Assembly: GCA_044229235.1 (NCBI GenBank)
Contig: JBGATH010000009.1
Coordinates: 1 to 64,000, forward strand
Length of the DNA: 64,000 nt
From: UKL13-2 sp044229235
Lineage (GTDB): Bacteria; Pseudomonadota; Gammaproteobacteria; Burkholderiales; Usitatibacteraceae
Reading direction: 5' to 3'
The position numbers and the translations under genes were made by a program. The notes beneath the pieces were generated by a model. That model was not told the DNA's origin. It was given only the letters and a program-made list of their open reading frames with translations, and searched no databases. This document shows positions 55,942 through 64,000 of the stretch, one piece after another. Each line of letters starts with the position of its first letter. Position 1 is the stretch's first letter.

Positions 55942-56751
55942 ATGATTCATCACGCCATTCGCCTTAATCTGGGAATTGCCGCCAGTGTCGTATTCGGTGT
56001 GTTGCCCCTCGCAACTGCGGCGCAGAGCTTCGCTGCGCTGGTTTCCCCGCCGCGGTTCGAGCTGTCCGCCAAGCCCGGTGAAAAAGTGCGCGATGTTCTC
56101 GAACTCAGCAACGCTGACGCGCGTGCCGCCAAGTGGCGCATCAGGACGGCGGACTGGACCTTTGAAAAAAACGGCAATGTCGCGTTCCACGACGAATTGC
56201 AGGCCGGTAGTTGCCGTCCCTGGGTTGCGATCGAAAAGCGCGAAGTGATGCTGCCGGCAGGCGGCAAGTACCGCTACCGTTTTGAAGTAACGCCCCCGCC
56301 AAACACGCCTGACAGCGAGTGCCGTTTTGCTCTGCTGATCGAAGGCGATGAAATGAATGTGCAAACGCCGGGCGGACCGCCAGTCCCGATCGCGGGACGC
56401 ATTGCCGTGATTGTTTATGTTGCCGTGGGCAAGGCAGCCCCGGCGCTGGAAGTGACCGGCAGCGAAGTCACCACGATTTCCGGCGAAACCCTGCCGACGC
56501 TGCGCATCAAAAATTCGGGCAACGCGCACGGTCGGTTGAGTGGTTTCCTCTCGGGGACCGACGCGAGCGGGCGCAAGCTGGAATTCACACCGACGACGCT
56601 GCCGATCCTGGCCGGCGAGACCCGGGCTGTACCGCTGCACATCCAGCGTGAAAAGGATGAGCCGATAAAGATTGCGTACCCCATCACGATTCGCGGCACG
56701 CTCGAATGGGCTGACAAAAGCGTCGCCTTCGAGCAACGATTCGCGCCCTGA
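55942..56751 (+). CDS. Periplasmic pilus-type chaperone
   Basis: 269 aa with a signal peptide (ends PLATAAQS). Two immunoglobulin-like domains are suggested: VSPPRFELSAKPGEKVRDVLEL (first strand region of PapD-like chaperones), WRIRTADWTFEKNG, then RIAVIVYVAVGKAAPALEV at the domain junction, and NSGNAHGRLSGFL in the second domain. Such chaperones cap secreted subunits by strand complementation. It is closer to the archaic and alternative chaperones than to PapD. It sits 2 bases before the outer-membrane protein gene. Confidence 0.8.
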   Translation: MIHHAIRLNLGIAASVVFGVLPLATAAQSFAALVSPPRFELSAKPGEKVRDVLELSNADARAAKWRIRTADWTFEKNGNVAFHDELQAGSCRPWVAIEKREVMLPAGGKYRYRFEVTPPPNTPDSECRFALLIEGDEMNVQTPGGPPVPIAGRIAVIVYVAVGKAAPALEVTGSEVTTISGETLPTLRIKNSGNAHGRLSGFLSGTDASGRKLEFTPTTLPILAGETRAVPLHIQREKDEPIKIAYPITIRGTLEWADKSVAFEQRFAP

Positions 56752-56753
56752 TC

Positions 56754-58694
56754 TTGCGGTGGGCTCTCCTTAGCACGATTGCATGCGGCCTGTTCGTCAC
56801 CCGAGCCGCGATTGCGCAATCGCCTGCCTCGCCTGAAAGCAAGGCGGTTCCGCCCGCTGCAAAGCCTTATGACGACCGATTGATCGAGGGCCTGACCGCC
56901 GACGACGAATCCGGCAGCGATCCGGCCTACGAATCGGATGGCTGGCCGCGCAGCTGGCGGGTCGAAGGGTTTTCCAGCAACCTGCGCCGCAGCGATGGCA
57001 CGACCCGCGAAAACGGCATCACCCTGTCGGGCCGGATCGATTCACCGAATTACGGGGCATTCAGCGTCGACGCCGCCATGCGCGGGCATCCAAGCTCGAA
57101 CTTGTTCACCGTCTGGCAGCGGGGATTGCCGTTCGATGGCGGCTGGTCCGCCAATAACGGCTTGGGCATGTTGAACACATCAACCCTGCAATTGAGCCGC
57201 CGGCAGTACCGGTTCTTCATTCCGACATTTCCGGTCATTGGCGTTGCCAGCGAGTGGCTGCAAGGGCGCGATACGCAGTTCTATGCCGGCGTTGGTGAGC
57301 CGGGACAGTTCAGCGGCTTGCGCTTGTCCGGCTTTTCCCGGCAGGGGGGCACGTTGTTCACGGCGGGTGCGCAATCCCTGCTTGCGCCCGGTGTCGAGTG
57401 GGGATTGCAGGTGGCTGATGCCCACGGCGTGCGCATCAGCCAGGACCCGACCGAATCGGCCAAGCGCAGCTCCGCAAGGTCATGGTTCGGATCGATCGCA
57501 TGGCAGGAGGGCGATACGCGATTGCAGTTCAACCTGCTGGACAGCGAGACCGGTGACCGCGAGCATCGACTCGGTGCATGGCTTGACGGCGAAGCGCGGA
57601 TCGATCGTTACCGGCAGAATTTTGGCGTCTTCAAGATGTTTCCCGACCTGAACTGGGCGTTTTCCCCGGTCGGGGGCGATGTGCAGGGCGGTTACTACCG
57701 GCTGCAGTACCAAAGTCAGCGGTGGATCTGGAGCGGCGGCATGGACGGTGTCAACAGCGTGAGCGCGGCCACCGCCAACAGCTGGTATGGCACCGGCAGC
57801 GTTCGTTACCAGTGGGACCGCAGCACCAGCCTGGGCGGCGGACTCACTTCGCGACACAGTAACAACGACGCCACCGCCGGTTATGCCTTTCTCGACAAGT
57901 CAACGGGCCTCGGCATTACCCGCACGCAACTGGATGTGGCCCGGACAGATTCAGGCGATCGCAGTCGCCAGCTCACCGTGGATCATGCCTGGCCCACAGA
58001 GGTCGGCTTGCGCCTCAGTACCTCACTTTCGGCTGGCCGGGAGACCCGAACCGGCGTCAATAGCCGGCGAGCGAGCCTGGCGCTGATCGGCAGCGCCGAT
58101 CTTACCAACCGCCTGTCAGTCGATGCCAACCTGCGCTGGACGCGCAGCGACAGCGGTATTGCCACCACCGGGCGCTTTGCCAACCTGAGCCTCAACTGGC
58201 GCATCAACTCGCGCTGGTCGCTGGCGATGAGCTACTACGATAATCGCGCGGAATCGCAGGAACTGCTGTCGGTAACCTCGCCGATACAAGGGGCCGCGCT
58301 GGCACCCGCGCCGAAGGATCGTGCCGTTTTCCTCATCGTCCGCTATGAAGACCAGGCAGGTACGCCGCTGGTGCCGCTGGGCGGCAGCCGCGGTGTCGGC
58401 GCCGGCAGCGTGGTGGGCGTGGTTTTCCTCGACAACAACGAAAATGGCCTGCAGGACGCCGACGAAACCGGTGCCGCGAGTGTGACCGTGCTGCTGGACG
58501 GAAGGTTCGGCACGCGCACGGATAGTCAGGGCCGGTTCGAGTTTCCGATGGTGGCGGCCGGTTCCCACTTCGTCGTCGTGGTCCCTGACAATCTGCCGCT
58601 TCCCTATGCCGTGGCGGGCGATGCGCAAAGGCGCATCGACGTCCGCACGCGTGAAGTAACCCGTACCGGGATTGCCGCAACCCGCCTCAAGTAG
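56754..58694 (+). CDS. Outer-membrane barrel protein with C-terminal SdrD B-like domain
   Basis: 646 aa from a TTG start, needed to give the signal peptide (MRWALLSTIACGLFVTRAAIAQ). Residues about 50-530 are beta-barrel-like (many alternating aromatic strands such as YRLQYQSQRWIWSGG and LSLNWRINSRWSLAMSYYDN). Residues about 550-646 form a carboxypeptidase-regulatory or SdrD B-like domain: GVVFLDNNENGLQDADETGA. That C-terminal unit resembles the plug or C-terminal domains of archaic ushers, but the FimD/PapC usher signatures are not evident. It is the best candidate for the secretion pore of the cluster. Confidence 0.72.
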   Translation: MRWALLSTIACGLFVTRAAIAQSPASPESKAVPPAAKPYDDRLIEGLTADDESGSDPAYESDGWPRSWRVEGFSSNLRRSDGTTRENGITLSGRIDSPNYGAFSVDAAMRGHPSSNLFTVWQRGLPFDGGWSANNGLGMLNTSTLQLSRRQYRFFIPTFPVIGVASEWLQGRDTQFYAGVGEPGQFSGLRLSGFSRQGGTLFTAGAQSLLAPGVEWGLQVADAHGVRISQDPTESAKRSSARSWFGSIAWQEGDTRLQFNLLDSETGDREHRLGAWLDGEARIDRYRQNFGVFKMFPDLNWAFSPVGGDVQGGYYRLQYQSQRWIWSGGMDGVNSVSAATANSWYGTGSVRYQWDRSTSLGGGLTSRHSNNDATAGYAFLDKSTGLGITRTQLDVARTDSGDRSRQLTVDHAWPTEVGLRLSTSLSAGRETRTGVNSRRASLALIGSADLTNRLSVDANLRWTRSDSGIATTGRFANLSLNWRINSRWSLAMSYYDNRAESQELLSVTSPIQGAALAPAPKDRAVFLIVRYEDQAGTPLVPLGGSRGVGAGSVVGVVFLDNNENGLQDADETGAASVTVLLDGRFGTRTDSQGRFEFPMVAAGSHFVVVVPDNLPLPYAVAGDAQRRIDVRTREVTRTGIAATRLK

Positions 58695-58730
58695 GGGTCA
58701 GCTCGCCAGTGCGGCCGCGCCGGTTCAGCT

Positions 58731-59231
58731 TCAGCGCCGGGAGCGAAGTGCCTGGATCAGTATGGCGAGCGAAACGCCGAGGAACAGCACAAAGCAAAGC
58801 AGCGACCATACCGGCACCGTCAGGCCCAGCACCGGCGGCAGCACATCGGCACATCCGCCGGTAGCGAAAAAAAACTCCGGCCAGGCGCTCGCGGTCGGCA
58901 GGTTATTGACGAAATCGCCCACGGGATCAGCAAGACAGGAGAGCATGGTGCTGCCCTTTGCCACCTGCCAGATGGCGATGCCACTGCCGGTCGCCGTGAC
59001 CAGCGTGGCGAGTCCGGCGTAAACCAGCGTGCCCTTGCGGCCCGGTCCGTGCAGTGTGGCGGGAAGACAGATTGCCGCCAGCAGGATGTAGCCATAGCGC
59101 TGAATGATGCAAAGCGGGCAGGGTTGCTGCTTGTCCGGCCCGTACTGGACGAACCACACCGCGGCAAGCAGCGAAAGGCAGCTCAGGGCTACGGCGCCGA
59201 ACAGCACGCGTGCCGACAGGAATTTACGCAT
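58731..59231 (-). CDS. dsbB: Disulfide bond formation protein DsbB
   Basis: 166 aa, four membrane spans. The first redox pair is CPLC in PDKQQPCPLCIIQRYGY; the second periplasmic loop has SCLADPVGDFVNN and ATGGCADV, giving the second pair. It reoxidises DsbA with quinone. The gene stands alone, 12 bases after the glutamate dehydrogenase on the opposite side of the fimbrial-like cluster, whose products are mostly cysteine-free. Confidence 0.94.
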   Translation of the reverse strand: MRKFLSARVLFGAVALSCLSLLAAVWFVQYGPDKQQPCPLCIIQRYGYILLAAICLPATLHGPGRKGTLVYAGLATLVTATGSGIAIWQVAKGSTMLSCLADPVGDFVNNLPTASAWPEFFFATGGCADVLPPVLGLTVPVWSLLCFVLFLGVSLAILIQALRSRR

Positions 59232-59243
59232 CCAGCTTGGTCA

Positions 59244-62200
59244 TCAGGCAAGCACGCGAAGTTCCCGCAACAACACCGAAAGCATTGCCAGGTCCGACTC
59301 GCGGGCGGCCTTCAGGTCAACCATCACCTCACGCATGCGCTCCAGTGCCTTGGCCTGGTGATTTTCCCAGGCACTCATCAGCAGGGCGGGATCCTGCGCG
59401 CCCGGTGAAAGTCGCATGACCGCGGCAGCCAGTTGGCGCTGCAGGTTGGCGAGGTCGTCGCGCATGGCCGCGCGCGCCATTGCCTGCCAGTGCGAATCGG
59501 TCGGCAATGCGCCGATCTGGCCCGCCACCCAACGCAGGCCGAGCTTTCCGGCCATGCCGAAATAGACCTCGGCGGCAAGTTCCACCGGGCGGTTGTGTTC
59601 CTGGGCCAGTTCCACGATGTCGAGCACCGAGTACATCGAGTCGAGGCGGGCGACTTCGCCGGCCAGCGCCGCAGGCACGCCCTGCGCCGCCAGGTTCGAC
59701 TCGCGCGCGCGCAACGCCGCGAGGTCTTCCGGTGACAGCAGGGAAGGCAGGCATCGGGACACGGTGGCCACACCCGGCGCGAAAAACTCGATGACCTTGG
59801 CGATGGGCATGCGCTCGGAGCGCCGGCGCAGGAACCAAAGCGTGCCGCGCAGCACCAGCCGCCCGGCATCGATCAACATTTCCGACTGGGTCGCGGCGGC
59901 GACCAGGTTGTCGAGCGCGTCGATCTCCGCCCATTGCTGCTCAAGGCGGAACACATCCCGGGTGAGGATGTAGCACCGCACCACTTCATCGGCCGTCGCA
60001 CCCGTCTCCTCACGCATGCGATGCACAAAGACACTGCCGGTGCGGTTGATGGTGCTGTTGGCGATCTGCGTGGCGATGATTTCCCGCTTGAGGTGATGCC
60101 GCGGCATCAGGCTGGCAAAGCGCTTCTGCAGCAGGCTGGGGAAATACGAAACCAGAGCCTGGGCCACATACTCGTCGTCAATCAGGCTGGAGGCCAGCAG
60201 GTCATCGAACAATTCCATCTTGCTGTAGGCCAGCAAGACCGCGCGCTCCGGCGACGTCAGCCCCTGCTTGGCAGCACGGCGTTCGGCGATTTCCTCCTCG
60301 GATGGCAGGAACTCCACCTTGCGGTTTAGGCGACCGGTCTTTTCCTGGTGGCGGACGAATCGCGCCTGCGCGTCGAGCAACTTCTCCGCGCGCACGCCGG
60401 AAACGGCCAGCGACTGCGTCTGGTAGTAGTTGTCCTTGAGCACCAGCAGGCCCACTTCGTCGGTCATTTCAGCCAGCAGGGCGTCGCGCTCCTCGGGCTT
60501 CAATTCGCCCGCCTCGATCGCGGCCCGCACCAGGATCTTGATGTTGACTTCATGGTCGGAGCAATCGACGCCGGCCGAATTGTCGATGGCATCAGTGCAA
60601 ACACGGCCGCCGTGCTGCGCATACTCCACGCGACCCAATTGCGTGAAGCCCAGGTTGCCGCCTTCAGCAACCACTTTGCAACGCAGTTCGTTGCCGTTGA
60701 TGCGCAACGCATCGGTTGCGCGGTCGCCCACCTCGGCATTGCTCTGGTAGCTGGCCTTAACGTAGGTGCCGATGCCGCCGTTGTAGAAAAGATCCACCGG
60801 CGCCTTGAGGATGGCGCGCATCAGTTCGACCGGGGTCATCGCCTCGAGCGACGGGTCGATCGCCAGCGCTGCCTTCACCTCCGTCGTCAGAGCGATGGAC
60901 TTGGCGCCGCGGGGGAATATGCCCCCTCCCTTGGAAAGCAGCGCCTTGTTGTAATCCTCCCAGCTGGAACGCGGCAGGTCGAACAGGCGTTGGCGCTCCT
61001 TGAGGCTGCTGGCGGCATCCGGCGACGGGTCGAGGAAAATGTGGCGGTGGTCGAACGCCGCCACCAGGCGGATGTGCGGCGACAGCAGCATGCCGTTGCC
61101 AAACACGTCGCCGGACATGTCGCCCACGCCGGCCACGGTGAACTCGGTGGTCTGGGTATTGATACCCATCTCGCGGAAGTGGCGCTTGACGCTTTCCCAG
61201 GCGCCGCGCGCGGTGATGCCCATCTTCTTGTGGTCGTAGCCGACCGACCCGCCGGAGGCGAAGGCGTCCCCCAGCCAATGGCCGTACTCGGCGCTGATGG
61301 CGTTGGCGTAATCAGAAAATGTGGCGGTACCCTTGTCGGCGGCAACCACCAGGTAAGGATCGTCGCTGTCGTGACGCACCACGTTTTCGCGCGGCACCAC
61401 CTTGCCTTTCACCAGATTGTCGGTGATGTCGAGCAAGCCGCGAAGAAAGGTCTGGTAACAGGCGATGCCTTCCTTCAAATAGGCGTCACGATCGGACGCC
61501 GGCGGAGCCGCTTTCAGGACAAAGCCGCCCTTGGAGCCGACCGGCACGATCACCGCATTCTTGACCTGCTGGGCTTTCACGAGTCCCAGAACTTCCGTGC
61601 GGAAATCCTCCGGCCGGTCCGACCAGCGCAAGCCGCCACGAGCGACCTTGCCACCGCGCAGGTGGATGCCTTCGACGCGCGGCGAGTAGACGAATATCTC
61701 GAATAGCGGACGCGGCGCGGGCAGTTCAGGCACTTTCGCCGAATCGAGCTTGAAGGAAAGATAGGGTTTGCGCTTGCCGTCGGCATCCTTCTGGTAATAG
61801 TTGGTGCGGACCGTCGCCTGCATCACGGCCAGGAATCGCCGCAGTATGCGGTCTTCATCGGCATTTGAAACCCGGTCAAGGGCGGCCTCGATCGCGCTGG
61901 CGCCCAGCTTGATCATGCCCTCGCGGTCATGATCGAGCGCGGGATCGAATCGCGAGTGGAAAAGTCCCACCAGTTCGCCGGTAATGCCGGCGTGAAACGC
62001 CAGGGTGTTCTCGATGTACTGCTGGCTGAAGGTGAAGCCGGTCTGCTTGAGATACTTGGCGTAGGCGCGCAGCATGACCACTTCTTCACTGGACACGCCG
62101 GCGGCAAGCGTGAGACGGTTGAAGCCGTCGTTCTCGACTTCGCGCGCCCAGATGCGGCCAAAAGCCTCCTCGAACTTCGACTTGATGTCCTCCAGCCGGA

Positions 62201-64000
62201 ATGCCGCGTGCATCGGCGACAGCGCGAAGTCGTGGATGTAGACCGGTGGAAGATTGTTGCGGGCAATGACGTAGGAGCGCTCGCCTTCCACCCGCACCCC
62301 CATGTTTTCAAGCATCGGCAGGCTGTTGGAAAGCGGTACTGCCTTGGCGATGTGATACATGCGGAAACGCAGCGCCTTGGTTGCTGCGCCGTCCGGACGA
62401 TACAGGGTCATGGCAATCGGACGCTCGGCGCTGATCGACTTGAGCGCCATGAAATCCGCCACCGCCTGCGCCGGGCCGGTGTCCTCCGTGTACGCAGCCG
62501 GGAACGGGCGCACGAAATCTCGGCGCGCATCGTTCACGGCATCGTCGCTGGCCACCTTCACCAGATGTTCAAACACACCGTCTTCCCAGCGGCGCACCGC
62601 GGCGGCGACTTCGCCTTCCAGCGCCTTCAGGTCAACTTTGTGGTCCGCCGACGGCGCGGTACGCACCAGCATATGGATGCGCGCCAAAACCGAGTCGGAC
62701 AACTGCACATTGAACTCCGTGCTGGTGCCGTTGAGCGCGCGCTTGAGGATTTCCTGCAGCTTCAGCCGCGCCTCGGTGTTGTAGTTTTCGCGCGGCAGGT
62801 AAATCAGGCATGAATAGAAGCGCGCATAGATGTCGCGCCGGATGAACAGCTTGGTGCGCGCACGCGCGCCGAGCCGCAGCACGCCCATGGCGGTATCAAA
62901 CAGTTCGTCCTCGCCGATCTGGAACAACTCATCGCGCGGGTACGTATCGAGGATCGAGTACAGATTCTTGCTGGCATGGCTGGAGTGCGGAAAGCCGGCG
63001 CGCTCCATGACACGCGTGATCTTGCGGCGCAGCAGCGGAATGCTGGCGGGGTCAGCGTGGTAGGTTGCCGAGGTGTAAAGGCCGATGAAGCGCCGTTCGC
63101 CGATCACCGTGCCATTGGCATCGAAGCGCTTGATGCCGATGTAGTCCAGGTACCCGGCGCGATGTACCGTGGCACGGGAATTGGCCTTGGTGAGCACCAG
63201 CAGGTCCGGCTTTCGGGCCAGTGCGCGCAACTCGGCCGGCAACTCGCTGAAACTCTGCGACACGCCGCCGAGCTTGGGCTCACGCAGCAGGCCGAGTCCC
63301 GAATTGGGCACGATGCGCAGTTCATCCCGATCGCCGGCTGCCGCCAGTTCATATTCCCGATAGCCGAGGAAGGTGAAATGGTGGTCTGCCGTCCAGTTGA
63401 GGAATGCGCGTGCCTCGTCCAGCTCTTCCAGCGGGACCACCTTGGCCGCACCGCTCATCGAGGAAATGGTCTCGGTGACCTTGGCGAGCATTTTCGGCCA
63501 GTCTTCGACCGCGGAGCGTACATCCGCCAGCACCGCCACCAGCCCGTCGCCCAGCGCTTTCAGGCGTGCCGGGTCGGTGATGCGATCAACCTCGACGTGA
63601 ATCCACGACTCGAGGCGGTCGCCGTCCCGGGCTTCATGCAATTCGCCCAGCGCGCCATGCTGGTCGCGCCCGACCTTGAACAGGGGGTGAATGATCTGCC
63701 GCGCAGCCAGTCCCTGGCGGTTGATTTCCATGGCGATGGAATCGACCAGGAAGGGCATGTCGTCGTTGACGAACTCCACCACCGTGCAGGCAGCTTCCCA
63801 GCGATGTTCGGACAGCTTCGGATTGAAAATGCGCATCTTCGGCGCGCCGGACTGGAACTCCTGGCCGAATGCCAGGTGGGACGCCACCAGCGCCGCCCAG
63901 GAGGCGGCGTCGCGGGAGACGAATTCGTCGGTATCAATCTCGTTGCAGTAACGCGCGGCGAAAGCCTGCGAAACGGCTTTCTGGGCGGCGGGCACCTTGG
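59244..64000 (-). CDS. gdhB: Large NAD-specific glutamate dehydrogenase, 5' end cut by the window
   Basis: At least 1583 aa are visible; the family is about 1600 aa, so only the extreme N-terminus is missing. The N-terminal half has ACT-like regulatory segments (FVNDDMPFLVDSIAMEINRQG). The catalytic domain has GGLRWSDRPEDFRTEVLGLV, VPVGSKGGFVLKAAPP, GDMSGDVFGNGM, and the NAD region VVAEGGNLGFTQLGR with NNSAGVDCSDHEVNIKI-type sequence. It deaminates glutamate to 2-oxoglutarate with NAD+. The frame is open to the right edge, and a GTG near 63995 is probably not the true start. Confidence 0.93.
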   Translation of the reverse strand, partial: KVPAAQKAVSQAFAARYCNEIDTDEFVSRDAASWAALVASHLAFGQEFQSGAPKMRIFNPKLSEHRWEAACTVVEFVNDDMPFLVDSIAMEINRQGLAARQIIHPLFKVGRDQHGALGELHEARDGDRLESWIHVEVDRITDPARLKALGDGLVAVLADVRSAVEDWPKMLAKVTETISSMSGAAKVVPLEELDEARAFLNWTADHHFTFLGYREYELAAAGDRDELRIVPNSGLGLLREPKLGGVSQSFSELPAELRALARKPDLLVLTKANSRATVHRAGYLDYIGIKRFDANGTVIGERRFIGLYTSATYHADPASIPLLRRKITRVMERAGFPHSSHASKNLYSILDTYPRDELFQIGEDELFDTAMGVLRLGARARTKLFIRRDIYARFYSCLIYLPRENYNTEARLKLQEILKRALNGTSTEFNVQLSDSVLARIHMLVRTAPSADHKVDLKALEGEVAAAVRRWEDGVFEHLVKVASDDAVNDARRDFVRPFPAAYTEDTGPAQAVADFMALKSISAERPIAMTLYRPDGAATKALRFRMYHIAKAVPLSNSLPMLENMGVRVEGERSYVIARNNLPPVYIHDFALSPMHAAFRLEDIKSKFEEAFGRIWAREVENDGFNRLTLAAGVSSEEVVMLRAYAKYLKQTGFTFSQQYIENTLAFHAGITGELVGLFHSRFDPALDHDREGMIKLGASAIEAALDRVSNADEDRILRRFLAVMQATVRTNYYQKDADGKRKPYLSFKLDSAKVPELPAPRPLFEIFVYSPRVEGIHLRGGKVARGGLRWSDRPEDFRTEVLGLVKAQQVKNAVIVPVGSKGGFVLKAAPPASDRDAYLKEGIACYQTFLRGLLDITDNLVKGKVVPRENVVRHDSDDPYLVVAADKGTATFSDYANAISAEYGHWLGDAFASGGSVGYDHKKMGITARGAWESVKRHFREMGINTQTTEFTVAGVGDMSGDVFGNGMLLSPHIRLVAAFDHRHIFLDPSPDAASSLKERQRLFDLPRSSWEDYNKALLSKGGGIFPRGAKSIALTTEVKAALAIDPSLEAMTPVELMRAILKAPVDLFYNGGIGTYVKASYQSNAEVGDRATDALRINGNELRCKVVAEGGNLGFTQLGRVEYAQHGGRVCTDAIDNSAGVDCSDHEVNIKILVRAAIEAGELKPEERDALLAEMTDEVGLLVLKDNYYQTQSLAVSGVRAEKLLDAQARFVRHQEKTGRLNRKVEFLPSEEEIAERRAAKQGLTSPERAVLLAYSKMELFDDLLASSLIDDEYVAQALVSYFPSLLQKRFASLMPRHHLKREIIATQIANSTINRTGSVFVHRMREETGATADEVVRCYILTRDVFRLEQQWAEIDALDNLVAAATQSEMLIDAGRLVLRGTLWFLRRRSERMPIAKVIEFFAPGVATVSRCLPSLLSPEDLAALRARESNLAAQGVPAALAGEVARLDSMYSVLDIVELAQEHNRPVELAAEVYFGMAGKLGLRWVAGQIGALPTDSHWQAMARAAMRDDLANLQRQLAAAVMRLSPGAQDPALLMSAWENHQAKALERMREVMVDLKAARESDLAMLSVLLRELRVLA

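Noticed and set aside
1..64000. CRISPR array that would explain the Cas6-like gene
   Set aside because: I looked for evenly spaced direct repeats of 25-40 bases, especially around 16-19 kb, and found none. The dispersed palindromes are far apart and not direct repeats.
1..64000. tRNA and rRNA genes
   Set aside because: The intergenic gaps are short, and no cloverleaf with the TTCGANTC arm or rRNA core sequence was recognised by eye.

Overview
The window is a GC-rich bacterial chromosome segment from what looks like a sulfur-oxidising, chemolithoautotrophic betaproteobacterium. This rests on an oxidative-type reverse Dsr operon (it carries dsrEFH and dsrL), a sulfide:quinone reductase, a form II RuBisCO Calvin operon with its CbbR regulator, persulfide-handling enzymes, and a poly-3-hydroxybutyrate oligomer hydrolase. 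No rRNA or tRNA was recognised, so placement below class level is only a guess (Rhodocyclales/Nitrosomonadales-like).

Layout. (1) 1-250: the last 64 codons of an IS30-family transposase, then half of a dispersed palindromic element. (2) 291-15040, minus strand: a long operon in the order dsrA-B-E-F-H-C-M-K-L-J-O-P, a TrpD2/YbiB-like gene, dsrN, a cysteine-less DsrC paralogue, a DsrR-like protein and cobA, the sirohaem/precorrin-2 methyltransferase that feeds DsrAB. (3) 15041-15420: divergent regulatory region. (4) 15421-22694, plus strand: sqr followed by an unusual set of genes: a 71-aa protein, a Cas6/Cmx6-like RNA-processing-type protein with no CRISPR array, a second cysteine-less DsrC paralogue, a helical protein of unknown function, a TauD-type dioxygenase, an HTH/2Fe-2S/flavin reductase fusion, a lone S24 (LexA C-terminal-like) domain, a 75-aa protein and a secreted protein. 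This is the part of the window most likely to hold an undescribed system. (5) 22721-24367: a chemoreceptor. (6) 24530-29686, minus strand: octaheme cytochrome c, cytochrome b, cytochrome c, triple-rhodanese protein and YeeE/YedE transporter, a periplasmic sulfur-compound redox operon. (7) 29899-39097, minus strand: cbbM-cbbY-rpe-fbp-prk-tkt followed by a DsrK/DsrM-like pair; cbbR is divergent at 39217. (8) 40310-46755: an ArsR regulator of the BigR/SqrR kind, divergent from an RND efflux operon with a DUF2892 protein and thioredoxin 2, facing a persulfide dioxygenase-rhodanese fusion. (9) 47136-53735: S9 peptidase, histidine phosphatase, 3-hydroxybutyrate oligomer hydrolase, and two membrane proteins. 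(10) 54025-58694: a secreted-subunit, chaperone and outer-membrane-protein cluster that looks like a non-canonical chaperone/usher system. (11) dsbB and a very large NAD-glutamate dehydrogenase cut by the right edge.

How it fits together. Sulfide is oxidised by Sqr and stored sulfur by rDsr: DsrEFH/DsrC relay sulfur to DsrAB, DsrMKJOP links to the quinone pool, and DsrL couples to NAD(P). Persulfide, thiosulfate or tetrathionate-type intermediates are probably handled by the octaheme/rhodanese/YeeE operon and the persulfide dioxygenase. The electrons would support CO2 fixation through the cbb operon. AT-rich inverted repeats next to the BigR/SqrR-like gene and again before the octaheme operon suggest persulfide-responsive control of both. 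A palindromic REP-like element recurs at five places across the window.
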